DNA of 64,000 nucleotides from Azonexus sp. (GTDB taxonomy: Bacteria; Pseudomonadota; Gammaproteobacteria; Burkholderiales; Rhodocyclaceae), in the NCBI RefSeq assembly GCF_030824335.1, contig NZ_JAVBXX010000013.1, positions 1-64,000 of the forward strand, written 5' to 3'. Under the pieces are notes generated by a model. That model saw only the letters and a program-made list of their open reading frames with translations. It did not search any database and was not told where the DNA came from. Every line of letters begins with the position of its first letter. Position 1 is the stretch's first letter. Position numbers and translations under genes: made by a program. Positions 9,018-17,315 of this stretch are shown piece by piece.

Positions 9018-9033
9018 TGGCACGAAGATTGAT
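9018..9033 (+). promoter_or_regulatory. Sigma-54 (-24/-12) promoter of the cyd operon
   Basis: TGGCACG-N4-TTGAT has a perfect -24 block and correct spacing; the -12 block differs from the consensus TTGCA/T at one base. Transcription would begin near 9044, 26 bases before the first gene of the operon. Confidence 0.65.
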
Positions 9034-9069
9034 AAGCAAGTACTGATATTAATCCAAACCTCGCTTCCG

Positions 9070-9270
9070 ATGTCACAAGGAAACACCCGCCTCCGCCGAG
9101 AAATCTACGCCATTGTGATCATCAAGTTACTGATCATTTTTGGCCTGTGGTGGGCATTCATTCGCGACGCCCGGGTCGAGGTGGATGGTCAGCGCCTTGC
9201 CGAACATCTGGCCCAACCGGCAAGCGCGGCCACCCAACGTCTTCATTCAGGAGAACCCCATGCTCAGTGA
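9070..9270 (+). CDS. cydP: Cytochrome bd oxidase putative small subunit CydP
   Basis: 66 residues with a basic N-terminus ([13 protein letters not shown]), one membrane helix (about 15-32) containing LWWAF, and a short periplasmic tail. This matches the small CydP proteins encoded just before cydA in many proteobacteria. The first in-frame ATG after the sigma-54 promoter is at 9070, following a GATG-rich leader without a strong Shine-Dalgarno sequence. Its 3' end overlaps cydA by 11 bases, which suggests translational coupling. The role is assembly or stability of the bd oxidase, by family. Confidence 0.7.
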   Translation: MSQGNTRLRREIYAIVIIKLLIIFGLWWAFIRDARVEVDGQRLAEHLAQPASAATQRLHSGEPHAQ

Positions 9271-10816
9271 GCAACTCGTCGATCTCTCGCGCCTGCAGTT
9301 CGCCGTGACCGCGATGTATCACTTCCTGTTCGTGCCGCTGACCATCGGCATGACCTGGATACTGGTCATCATGGAGTCGGTCTATGTGATGACCGGCAAA
9401 ACGATCTACAAGGACATGACCTGCTTCTGGGGCAAGCTTTTCGGCATCAACTTCGCGCTCGGCGTGACCACCGGTATCACCATGGAGTTCCAGTTCGGCA
9501 CCAACTGGGCCTACTACTCCCACTACGTCGGTGACATTTTCGGTGCGCCGCTGGCCATCGAGGGCCTGATGGCCTTCTTCCTCGAATCGACCTTCATCGG
9601 CCTGTTCTTCTTCGGCTGGGATCGCCTGTCGCGCCGGCAGCACCTGCTGGTGACCATCCTCATGGCCGTCGGCACCAATCTCTCGGCCCTGTGGATACTG
9701 ATCGCCAATGGCTGGATGCAGAACCCGGTCGGCGCCGAATTCAGCTACGTGACGATGCGCATGGAAATGGTCGACTTCTGGGCCGTGCTGTTCAATCCGG
9801 ATGCCCAGGCCAAGTTCGTCCATACCGTATCCGCCGGCTATGTCACCGGCGCCATGTTCGTCCTGTCGATCTCGGCCTTCTACCTGTTGCGCGGTCGCGA
9901 CGTCGAATTTGCCAAGAAAAGCTTCCGCATTGCCGCCGCCTTCGGCTTTGCCTCAATCTGCTCGGTCATCGTCCTCGGCGACGAATCCGGCTACACCGTC
10001 GGCGAAGCCCAGCAGACCAAGCTGGCTGCGATGGAAGCGATGTGGGAGACCGAACCGGCACCGGCCGGCTTCAACCTGATCGCCATTCCCAACGAAAAAG
10101 AGATGAAGAACGACTTTGCCATCGAGATTCCGTGGGTCATGGGCATCATCGGTACCCGTTCGCTGGACAAGCAGATTCCCGGCATCAAGGAGATTCGCGA
10201 GAAAAACCGTGAGCGCATCCTGTCCGGCATGGAAGCCGTTGTTGCCCTCGAAGCGCTGCGCAAGAACCCGGCCGACGCCGCGATGAAGGCCGAATTCGAG
10301 GAGCACAAGGCCGACCTCGGCTTTGGCCTGCTGCTCAAAAAATACCTGGTCGATGTCCGTCAGGTCACCCCGGAAATTCTCGAAAAGGCAGTCGCCGACA
10401 CCATTCCGCGGGTCGCGCCGCTGTTCTGGAGCTTCCGCCTGATGGTCGCCTTCGGCTTTCTGATGCTCGGCCTGTTCGGCGCGGCACTGGTCTACTCACT
10501 GAAAGGCAATTTCGCCGACAAACCCTGGCTCCTGCGTTCCGCCCTGTGGATGCTGCCGGTTCCCTGGCTGTCCTGCGAACTGGGCTGGTTCGTAGCCGAG
10601 TACGGTCGGCAGCCCTGGACCATCTACGGCGTGCTGCCTACCCATATGTCCGTGTCGACGCTGTCGGTGAACAGCCTGTACGGCTCGCTGGCCGGCTTCA
10701 TCGGCTTTTACACCATCCTCCTGATCGTCGAGATGTACCTGATGGTCAAGTTCGCCAAGCTGGGGCCGGGCAGTCTCGGTACTGGCCGCTATGACAACGA
10801 ATACGCTCACGCCTGA
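9260..10816 (+). CDS. cydA: Cytochrome bd ubiquinol oxidase subunit I
   Basis: 518 residues, close to the 522 of the Escherichia coli protein. It starts at ATG 9260 after AGGAG. It shows the conserved N-terminus ([21 protein letters not shown], with the heme b595 ligand His), the [12 protein letters not shown] quinol/heme region, and a long Q-loop (about residues 250-380), so it is of the long-loop type. The subunit binds hemes b558, b595 and d and oxidises quinol to reduce oxygen with high affinity. It is the second gene of the operon and is followed 9 bases later by a periplasmic protein gene instead of directly by cydB. Confidence 0.97.
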   Translation: MLSEQLVDLSRLQFAVTAMYHFLFVPLTIGMTWILVIMESVYVMTGKTIYKDMTCFWGKLFGINFALGVTTGITMEFQFGTNWAYYSHYVGDIFGAPLAIEGLMAFFLESTFIGLFFFGWDRLSRRQHLLVTILMAVGTNLSALWILIANGWMQNPVGAEFSYVTMRMEMVDFWAVLFNPDAQAKFVHTVSAGYVTGAMFVLSISAFYLLRGRDVEFAKKSFRIAAAFGFASICSVIVLGDESGYTVGEAQQTKLAAMEAMWETEPAPAGFNLIAIPNEKEMKNDFAIEIPWVMGIIGTRSLDKQIPGIKEIREKNRERILSGMEAVVALEALRKNPADAAMKAEFEEHKADLGFGLLLKKYLVDVRQVTPEILEKAVADTIPRVAPLFWSFRLMVAFGFLMLGLFGAALVYSLKGNFADKPWLLRSALWMLPVPWLSCELGWFVAEYGRQPWTIYGVLPTHMSVSTLSVNSLYGSLAGFIGFYTILLIVEMYLMVKFAKLGPGSLGTGRYDNEYAHA

Positions 10817-10825
10817 GGAAACACA

Positions 10826-11287
10826 ATGAAAACCCGATTCACCACCCTGTTGGTCCTGTTCGCACTCAACGCCGCCCCGTCCCTGGCCGAAGCACCGCAC
10901 GAGGTGCACATGAAAGCGGAGACCGTCGATTACGCCTTGATTCTGCCAGCCAACCTGCCGCATATCCTGCGCACGGCCAATGGCCAGGCCGGCAAACTGG
11001 GCCTCAATGAAGCGCAAAAGCAACTGGTCCGCGAGCTGATGGCCGAAGCACCGCTGCAAGTCATGTCCCGTCTGCAAAAGGCGGAAAAGCTCGAACAGGC
11101 GATCGCCAGCGACGTTCTCTATCAGCGCCAAAGCGTGACCGACATCAAATCCCGGCTGGATGAACTGGTGCAACTGAAACGCGAAGCGACAGAAGCGCAG
11201 ATCGCCACGGTCAACCGCATTCAGGCGGCCATTTCCGAAACCCAGTTCCGCAAGTTGCTCAAGCTTGCCATCGCCGATGCCCAATGA
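10826..11287 (+). CDS. Periplasmic helical protein of unknown function, Spy/CpxP-like, between cydA and cydB
   Basis: 153 residues with a clear signal peptide (about 1-21, ending LAEA). The mature part is almost entirely predicted helix with heptad-like spacing. It includes an LGLNEAQKQLVRELM segment resembling the LTxxQ-type repeats of Spy/CpxP periplasmic chaperones, and no cysteines or heme sites. AGGAAACACA precedes the start, and the gene lies between cydA and cydB on the same transcript. A chaperone or assembly function for the bd oxidase or the co-encoded Rieske protein is plausible but not shown by the sequence. The Spy-like call is tentative. Confidence 0.6.
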   Translation: MKTRFTTLLVLFALNAAPSLAEAPHEVHMKAETVDYALILPANLPHILRTANGQAGKLGLNEAQKQLVRELMAEAPLQVMSRLQKAEKLEQAIASDVLYQRQSVTDIKSRLDELVQLKREATEAQIATVNRIQAAISETQFRKLLKLAIADAQ

Positions 11288-11323
11288 GCAGCACGCCCCA
11301 ACCTCGACTCACAAGGAAAGAAC

Positions 11324-12463
11324 ATGCTTGACTATCCAAGCCTGAAAATCATCTGGTGGCTGCTGGTGGGCGTCCTGCTCATCGGCTTCGCGATCATGGA
11401 CGGCCACGACATGGGCGTCGGAACCTTGCTTCCCTTCGTCGGTCGCGACGATGTCGAACGCAGGATCGTCATCAATACCGTCGGCCCGCACTGGGACGGC
11501 AACCAGGTCTGGTTCATCACCGGTGGCGGCGCCATCTTCGCGGCCTGGCCGCTGGTTTATGCCACTGCTTTCTCAGGTTTTTACTGGGCGATGCTGGCGG
11601 TGCTCTGGGCACTCTTTTTCCGCCCGGTCGGCTTTGACTACCGCAGCAAGATCGACAACCCGACCTGGCGCAATACCTGGGACTGGGGCCTCTTTATCGG
11701 GGGCGCCGTGCCGCCGCTGATCTTCGGCGTTGCCTTCGGCAATCTTTTTCTCGGCGTGCCCTTCCAGTTTGCCGACAATTTGATGTCCACCTACACCGGC
11801 ACGTTCTGGGCGCTGCTCAATCCCTTTGCCCTGCTGTGTGGCGTGGTGTCTACGGCGATGATCACTTTCCACGGTGCGATTTATCTGATGCACCGTACAG
11901 ATGGCGCGGTCTACGCCCGCAGCCGCACCGCCATGATGCTTTTCGGCGGCCTGCTGTTGCTCTCGTTCTCTGTGGCAGGCCTCTGGCTGTGGCAGGGCAT
12001 CGATGGTTACACCATTACGTCTGCGGTGACCCCGGAATCCTTGCCCAATCCGCTTGACAAAACCGTTGTCCGGCAGGCGGGTGCCTGGCTTGCCAATTAC
12101 GAACGCTACCCGGCAACGATGGCGCTTCCAGCCATCGCCTACGCCGGCATCCTGATCGCCATGCTGCTGGCAGCGCAAGGGACGACACTTGCTGCCTTCG
12201 TCGCCTCCTCGTTCGCCATTCTCGGCATCATCGGCACAGCAGGGGCTTCGCTGTTCCCGTTCATCATGCCTTCGTCGTCTGATCCTCGCGCCAGCCTGAC
12301 GGTCTGGGACAGCGTTTCCAGCCAACTGACGCTGAACATCATGCTCTGGGCGACGGTGATCTTCATGCCCATCATCATTGCCTACACCAGTTGGGCCTAC
12401 AAGGTCATGGCCGGCAAGGTGACCGCCGCCTACATCCGCGAAAACGAACATGCGGCTTACTGA
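11324..12463 (+). CDS. cydB: Cytochrome bd ubiquinol oxidase subunit II
   Basis: 379 residues, the usual length. It contains the family signatures GFAIMDGHDMGVGTLLPF (about 21-38), the VGPHWDGNQVWFITGGGA region (about 50-68) and nine or so membrane helices. CydB forms the structural half of the bd oxidase. AAGGAAAG precedes the ATG. The gene follows the Spy-like protein gene and is followed by the Rieske gene after 10 bases, so all belong to one operon. Confidence 0.96.
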   Translation: MLDYPSLKIIWWLLVGVLLIGFAIMDGHDMGVGTLLPFVGRDDVERRIVINTVGPHWDGNQVWFITGGGAIFAAWPLVYATAFSGFYWAMLAVLWALFFRPVGFDYRSKIDNPTWRNTWDWGLFIGGAVPPLIFGVAFGNLFLGVPFQFADNLMSTYTGTFWALLNPFALLCGVVSTAMITFHGAIYLMHRTDGAVYARSRTAMMLFGGLLLLSFSVAGLWLWQGIDGYTITSAVTPESLPNPLDKTVVRQAGAWLANYERYPATMALPAIAYAGILIAMLLAAQGTTLAAFVASSFAILGIIGTAGASLFPFIMPSSSDPRASLTVWDSVSSQLTLNIMLWATVIFMPIIIAYTSWAYKVMAGKVTAAYIRENEHAAY

Positions 12464-12473
12464 GGAGAATGCC

Positions 12474-13094
12474 ATGTCCGAATATGCCTGCCAGGGTCCG
12501 TCCTTTACCGCCTGTGACAGTTCTGCCCGCCGCCATTGGCTGATGGCAACGGTGGCTGCCGGGGGCGTGCTGGGCGCCACTACCGTGATCCCCTTCATTG
12601 CCAGCCTGACGCCGTCGGATCGGGCCAAGGCGGCCGGGGCGCCGGTCGAAGTCGATATCGGGAAACTGCAGCCGGGCGAAATGATGGTCGTCGAATGGCG
12701 AGGCAAGCCGGTCTGGATTCTCAATCGCACACCGGAAATGCTGGCCGCGCTGAAAAAAGCCGAGCCAATGCTCGCCGACCCGACATCGGAAAAACCGCAA
12801 CAACCGGCCTATGCCCGCAATGAAACCCGGTCACGCACACCGGCATTGCTGGTCGCTGTCGGCATCTGTACCCACCTCGGCTGTTCACCTTCAGCCGCTT
12901 TTACCCCGGGCGAGGCGGCGTTGGGTGCCGATTGGCCTGGGGGCTTTCTCTGCCCCTGCCACGGCTCGACCTTCGATTTAGCCGGCCGTGTCTTCAAGAA
13001 CAAGCCGGCACCAACCAACCTTGAAGTGCCACCGCATCAATATCTCTCGGATAGCCGCCTGATCATCGGCGCCGACGAGTTCGACAAGACCTGA
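12474..13094 (+). CDS. Rieske [2Fe-2S] protein (ubiquinol-cytochrome c reductase iron-sulfur subunit type) inside the cyd operon
   Basis: 206 residues. A twin-arginine-like N-terminus (SARRHWLMATVAAGG, about 19-33) precedes a membrane helix. The Rieske domain has CTHLGC (about 129-134) and CPCHGS (about 160-165), which give the two Cys and two His cluster ligands and the disulfide cysteines. It is a bc1-type (PetA) protein by sequence, yet no cytochrome b or c1 gene is nearby and it sits between cydB and cydX. GAGGAG precedes the ATG. It may be a second PetA paralogue recruited for quinol chemistry or sensing under low oxygen; that is inference. Confidence 0.9.
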   Translation: MSEYACQGPSFTACDSSARRHWLMATVAAGGVLGATTVIPFIASLTPSDRAKAAGAPVEVDIGKLQPGEMMVVEWRGKPVWILNRTPEMLAALKKAEPMLADPTSEKPQQPAYARNETRSRTPALLVAVGICTHLGCSPSAAFTPGEAALGADWPGGFLCPCHGSTFDLAGRVFKNKPAPTNLEVPPHQYLSDSRLIIGADEFDKT

Positions 13095-13106
13095 AAGGAA
13101 AACATC

Positions 13107-13232
13107 ATGTGGTACTTCGCCTGGGTTCTCGGTATCGGTTTTGCCGTGCTGCTGGCCATCCTGAATGCCCTTTGGGGTGAAAACGAGGCCGCCCGAGCTG
13201 GCGCGCGAGGCAATGAACACGACCAGCACTGA
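13107..13232 (+). CDS. cydX: Cytochrome bd small subunit CydX (YbgT family)
   Basis: 41 residues starting MWYFAWVLGIGFAVLLAI, the unmistakable CydX signature: one membrane helix followed by NALWGE and a charged tail. The peptide binds CydA and is needed for stable hemes and full activity in characterised bd oxidases. AAAGGAAAACATC precedes the ATG. The 3' end overlaps the next gene by 20 bases in another frame. Normally cydX directly follows cydB; here the Rieske gene separates them. Confidence 0.93.
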   Translation: MWYFAWVLGIGFAVLLAILNALWGENEAARAGARGNEHDQH

Positions 13233-13527
13233 GTGCGATCCCAAGCTGTTGGCCGGTGTCGGCTGGCTGCCATTGCTAATCGCGATGGCCATTCTCATGG
13301 TCATGACCATCCTGCCGAGCATCGCCACTGATCCGGCCGGTCGGGCTGATCATCCGCTTGCCACGCTGCTTTTCGCCGCGATGAGTGCTGGCTTCGTGCG
13401 CGGGGTCGGCTTCATTCCGCACAACCGGGTTCTGCGTCTTTTGTTATCCACGCCCGCCACACTGCTTTTTCTGGCACTGGCAATCTGGCGAATGATGGCA
13501 CTTGGGCGTACTTTTATTTTGCATTAG
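13213..13527 (+). CDS. Cyd operon protein of the YbgE family
   Basis: 104 residues from ATG 13213, three predicted membrane helices, and the family motif GFVRGVGFIPHNRVLR (about 60-75). YbgE proteins are encoded at the end of cyd operons; their function is not established. The start within the end of cydX suggests coupling, and the frame can be extended upstream only across cydX. Confidence 0.8.
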   Translation: MNTTSTECDPKLLAGVGWLPLLIAMAILMVMTILPSIATDPAGRADHPLATLLFAAMSAGFVRGVGFIPHNRVLRLLLSTPATLLFLALAIWRMMALGRTFILH

Positions 13528-13536
13528 GATTTACTT

Positions 13537-13899
13537 ATGTACATTGCCGTGACTAGCCAGAACTCCCGCAACATCACCGGTCACGCCGGCAAATGCCACA
13601 GGTTCTGGGTGTACGACATCGAGCAGGGCAGCGTGAAGGGCAAGCAACTGCTGGAGCTTCCCATCAAGATGCCCCTGCACGCGCAACAAGACGTCTGGCC
13701 TGAACCTCTCGCCGGGATCAACGTCCTGATCAGCGGGGGCATGGGGTCCGGGCTTTATCGCCGCTTGATACAGAGCGGCATCCTGCCCGTCATCACCGTC
13801 GAGGATATCCCGGATCAGGCGATAGCCGCCTTTCTCGCCAATGCGCTGGAGCGTTTTCCGCCACAAAGCCATCACCCATGTCATGACCATGCCCACTGA
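13537..13899 (+). CDS. NifX/NafY-type dinitrogenase iron-molybdenum cofactor family protein
   Basis: 120 residues of the small alpha/beta fold shared by NifX, NafY and the NifB C-terminus: a beta strand MYIAVTSQN, a conserved GHAGKCHRFWVYDI segment (about 19-32) and ISGGMGSGLYRRL (about 67-79). It ends in a His/Cys-rich tail (HHPCHDHAH) that could bind metal. Many such proteins occur outside nitrogenase clusters and may carry iron-sulfur or molybdenum-type clusters. It starts 9 bases after ybgE and precedes a channel and a ferredoxin gene. No nitrogenase genes are seen in the window. Confidence 0.78.
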   Translation: MYIAVTSQNSRNITGHAGKCHRFWVYDIEQGSVKGKQLLELPIKMPLHAQQDVWPEPLAGINVLISGGMGSGLYRRLIQSGILPVITVEDIPDQAIAAFLANALERFPPQSHHPCHDHAH

Positions 13900-14062
13900 A
13901 CCAATACTCAAGCTGCACCTGAGCATCTTCCCGATAGAGGGTTACGGCTTGTCGAATAATCCGAAAGTGATGGGGCCACCGAAGTATGAGGACAGTGCTT
14001 TTGATTTCCGGCTACCGGAAATGCGTATCTTGGTTAAATCTTGACTACTGATTCATGAAGCG

Positions 14063-15040
14063 ATGAGCCAAAACCCTGTGGAACAAAATCCCCCCCGCCT
14101 CAAATATTTTCCCGTGTCGTGGTTTTCCACGGTGATGGGCTTGTCCGGCCTGTCGATTGCCTGGAATCGGGCCGAGCACTTTCTTGACTCGGGGTTTTGT
14201 ATCAGCTCCGTCCTGCTTGCCCTGACCAGTATCTGGTTTTTCCTACTGCTCTTTATCTACGCCCGAAAAATCATCAACTATCCGGAAGATGTGCTGGCAG
14301 AAGTGACTCATCCGGTGAAACAGGCCTTTGTCCCAACCCTCTCAATCAGCCTAATTCTTCTCTCCATTGCGTTCATGCAAACCGCACCGGAGTTTTCCTA
14401 CTGGTTATGGGTGATCGGTGCGCCACTCCATCTTGGCCTGACCTTCTATGTACTGTCTTCGTGGATGCATCATGACAAGTATGAAATCGCCCATTTGAAT
14501 CCGGCCTGGTTCATTCCGGTGGTCGGCAACATTCTGATCCCGATTCCCGGCATGCAACATGGCATTCCGGAAATTTCCTGGTTTTTCTTCAGTCTTGGCC
14601 TGTTCTTCTGGCCAGTGCTGACGGCCAGTATTTTCTATCGACTGATCTTTCACACCGCTCTGCCAGAGCGGTTGATGCCAACTTTATTCATTTTTATTGC
14701 CCCGCCGGCCGTTGGTTTTGTCTCGTGGGTTAACCTGACGGGCGGAGTGGATGCCTTTGGGCGCATTCTGTATTCCATCGCCATGGTGTTCACCCTGCTG
14801 CTCTTGTGTCAATTCCATCACTTCCGGCGTATCCAGTTTTTTCTGTCCTGGTGGGCTTATTCCTTCCCGCTGGCCGCCATGACGATTGCCAGCTTTCTCA
14901 TGGCCAAAACAACAGGACAAGGCATGTTCCTCTGGATTGGCGGTGGCTTGCTTGCCCTGCTGAGCGCCCTGGTTTTTATGTTGATCTGGCGAACCACGGG
15001 TGCTGTTTTGCGGCGGGAGATTTGCGTGCCGGGACACTGA
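14063..15040 (+). CDS. SLAC1/TehA-type anion channel or transporter (TDT family)
   Basis: 325 residues with about ten membrane helices and the N-terminal family motif YFPVSWFSTVMGLSGLSIAW (about 13-32). Relatives include tellurite resistance TehA, dicarboxylate/sulfite exporters and plant SLAC1 anion channels; the substrate cannot be deduced. The 160 bases upstream hold a short frame of doubtful reality. A ferredoxin gene follows 52 bases downstream. Confidence 0.8.
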   Translation: MSQNPVEQNPPRLKYFPVSWFSTVMGLSGLSIAWNRAEHFLDSGFCISSVLLALTSIWFFLLLFIYARKIINYPEDVLAEVTHPVKQAFVPTLSISLILLSIAFMQTAPEFSYWLWVIGAPLHLGLTFYVLSSWMHHDKYEIAHLNPAWFIPVVGNILIPIPGMQHGIPEISWFFFSLGLFFWPVLTASIFYRLIFHTALPERLMPTLFIFIAPPAVGFVSWVNLTGGVDAFGRILYSIAMVFTLLLLCQFHHFRRIQFFLSWWAYSFPLAAMTIASFLMAKTTGQGMFLWIGGGLLALLSALVFMLIWRTTGAVLRREICVPGH

Positions 15041-15065
15041 ATGTGTTCTTGAGTTATGTGTTTAA

Positions 15066-15350
<285 letters not shown>

Positions 15351-15376
15351 TCAATACACCGGAAGGACATCAACCC

Positions 15377-15532
15377 GTGTTTCTGGTCTTCATCTTCCTG
15401 ATTCTTTCTGCTTTGGGTGCTTACCTTTTTCCAGATTTGTCCTGGATCACCGTGCTGCTGACTTCCATTTTCAGTGTCGCGGTCTTCCGTTTGTTTCTGT
15501 TTTTTGTCGAACGAGGCGGCACAAGACAGTAG
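15377..15532 (+). CDS. Small membrane protein of unknown function
   Basis: 51 codons starting GTG at 15377, ten bases after a GGAAGGA ribosome-binding site and 26 bases after the ferredoxin gene. The product is two hydrophobic helices split by a short YLFPDLSW turn and ending in FVERGGTRQ. The spacing and ribosome-binding site support a real gene at the end of the ferredoxin operon. It has no recognised family. Confidence 0.55.
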   Translation: MFLVFIFLILSALGAYLFPDLSWITVLLTSIFSVAVFRLFLFFVERGGTRQ

Positions 15533-15599
15533 CAAAACGCTTGAGCACGAAGATCATTTAAGAATGGTTGTAATGTGATGATCAACCATCGGGCCGATC

Positions 15600-15793
15600 A
15601 GGAAATAGACATAACGGCTATCCGTGGATCTCACGGACCGTCATGCCGCGGGCAGTGCGACAGAATCTTGTAGTCGAAACCCGTCCAGCGGGTCTGGTGC
15701 TTGGGAATCAGCTACGGCTCGACAGTGCCGTGCCGGTCGCGGAGGATTTCAATCGGCAGTTCGCCGAACTCAATAGACCCATACAGCTTATCG
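15600..15793 (-). pseudogene. Degenerate fragment of an IS256-family (Mutator) transposase
   Basis: Read on the minus strand, the translation gives IEFGELPIEILRDRHGTVEP, a stop (at 15712-15714), LIPKHQTRWTGFDYKILS and, after a frameshift, ARGMTVREIHG. This matches the conserved block of IS256-type transposases (EIEVPRDR, KHQTRxTGFD, ARGMTxREI). Only about 65 codons survive, with an in-frame stop and a frameshift. No terminal repeats were found. The rest of 15533-15954 shows no gene. Confidence 0.7.
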
Positions 15794-15954
15794 ACGGGAA
15801 CGTCCGGAACTCGACCGTTTACTGACTTCTATTTTTATGGTGTCAGCGACAACTTTGGCCGAGAAGTAGATGTCCAGATAGTGCTAAGTCCGCCAATAGC
15901 ACTTGCCGGACTTAGTTGCCACATGATTTCGATGGACTTTATTTTCCGCAATCA

Positions 15955-17157
15955 TTACCAGCTCGGTTCGCGCTCCGGCGTTGCGGTAATTTGGTGGATG
16001 CTCAGGTCAGCTCCCTGATATTCGTCTTCCTGATCGAGGCGCAAGCCGAAAACCCGCTTGAGCAGGCCGTATACCGCAAAACCGCCGGCCAGTGCCACAA
16101 CAATGGCCAACGAGGTCATGATCAACTGCGACATGAAAGATACGCCGCCGGCACCACCCAGCGTCTGGCTACCAAAGATCCCGGCAGCGATTCCACCCCA
16201 GGCACCGCACAGGCCATGGAGCGGCCAGACGCCGAGTACGTCGTCGATTTTCCAGCGATTCTGGGTCAAGGTGAACATGATGACAAACAGTGCGCCGGCA
16301 ACAGCGCCAACCACCAACGCCCCCATCGGGTGCATGAGGTCTGAACCGGCACAGACAGCCACCAGGCCGGCCAAGGGGCCGTTATGCACGAAACCCGGAT
16401 CGTTTTTGCCGAAGACCAAAGCGGCCAGGGTGCCACCGACCATCGCCATCAGGGAATTAATGGCGACCAGACCGGAAATGTTTTCAATGGTCTGCGCGCT
16501 CATGACATTGAAACCGAACCAACCCACGGTGAGAATCCACGCGCCCAACGCAAGAAACGGGATGGATGAAGGTGGATGTGCCGAAATACGCCCATCCTTG
16601 GTGTAACGGCCATAACGCGCACCAAGCAGGAGCACAGCCGGCAGCGCAATCCAGCCACCCATTGCATGCACCACAACGGAGCCGGCAAAGTCGTGGAACT
16701 CTGCACCAAAAGTTGCCTTCAGCCAGGCCTGAACACCGAAAGCCTGATTCCAGGCGATTCCTTCAAAAAAGGGATAGACGAAACCGACCAGCAGAAAAGT
16801 GGCCATCAATTGCGGGTAAAACTTGGCGCGCTCGGCAATTCCACCGGAGATGATCGCCGGGATTGCCGCGGCAAAAGTCAGTAGAAAGAAGAACTTGGTC
16901 AGTTCATAACCATTCTTCTCCATCAGGGTTTCGACACCGGAGAAGAAGTTGATGCCGTAGGCGATGCTGTAGCCGATAAAGAAATAAGCAATGGTCGACA
17001 TGCTGAAGTCGGTCAAAATCTTGACCAGCGCATTGACCTGATTTTTCTTGCGGACCGTGCCTACCTCAAGAAAGGCAAAGCCTGCGTGCATGGCCAACAC
17101 CATGATGCCGCCCAACAAGATGAACAATACATTGCTGCCGGATTGATAGCTTTCCAT
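15955..17157 (-). CDS. amtB: Ammonium transporter AmtB
   Basis: 400 residues with eleven membrane helices. The twin-histidine pore is visible as VVVHAMGGW (near residue 155) and WPLHGLCGAWG (near 305), together with GGIAERAKF and GPLAGLVA motifs. It conducts ammonium/ammonia into the cell. ATG 17157 was chosen, following GGGGAAG: the longer frame to 17196 would run into the -12 element of the sigma-54 promoter. No glnK gene adjoins it, which is unusual for amtB. Confidence 0.95.
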   Translation of the reverse strand: MESYQSGSNVLFILLGGIMVLAMHAGFAFLEVGTVRKKNQVNALVKILTDFSMSTIAYFFIGYSIAYGINFFSGVETLMEKNGYELTKFFFLLTFAAAIPAIISGGIAERAKFYPQLMATFLLVGFVYPFFEGIAWNQAFGVQAWLKATFGAEFHDFAGSVVVHAMGGWIALPAVLLLGARYGRYTKDGRISAHPPSSIPFLALGAWILTVGWFGFNVMSAQTIENISGLVAINSLMAMVGGTLAALVFGKNDPGFVHNGPLAGLVAVCAGSDLMHPMGALVVGAVAGALFVIMFTLTQNRWKIDDVLGVWPLHGLCGAWGGIAAGIFGSQTLGGAGGVSFMSQLIMTSLAIVVALAGGFAVYGLLKRVFGLRLDQEDEYQGADLSIHQITATPEREPSW

Positions 17158-17191
17158 CAGACTTCCCCAAATGAAATTTTGGAGCAGGAAA

Positions 17192-17208
17192 AGCAAGCAC
17201 CATTCCAG
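17192..17208 (-). promoter_or_regulatory. Sigma-54 promoter of amtB
   Basis: On the minus strand CTGGAATGGTGCTTGCT has GG and GC separated by exactly ten bases, with an intact TTGCT -12 block. Transcription would begin near 17181, 24 bases before the chosen start codon. Confidence 0.7.
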
Positions 17209-17262
17209 TGCGCAAAAATCGTTTCAAATCAGTGCAGTGGAAAATAATGCACCAATATATAC

Positions 17263-17279
17263 AGCACCATTACCGTGCA
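17263..17279. promoter_or_regulatory. NtrC binding site upstream of amtB
   Basis: Read on the minus strand, TGCACGGTAATGGTGCT matches the NtrC pattern GCAC-N7-GTGC. It is centred about 90 bases upstream of the predicted start of transcription. A further TTGGTGCA half-site lies between it and the promoter. Confidence 0.65.
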
Positions 17280-17315
17280 TCAATGCAAGCGATGCCCCGG
17301 TATCGTGCGCGAAGA

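Noticed and set aside
10496..11284. Minus-strand frame of 262 codons across the cydA end and the Spy-like gene
   Set aside because: Antisense shadow; the plus-strand genes have signal peptide, ribosome-binding sites and operon spacing.
11573..12730. Minus-strand frame of 385 codons
   Set aside because: Shadow of cydB and the Rieske gene; composition typical of antisense high-GC frames.
13883..14044. Short frame between the NifX-like and SLAC1-type genes
   Set aside because: About 53 codons overlapping the end of the upstream gene, no ribosome-binding site and no known family; possible but unsupported.
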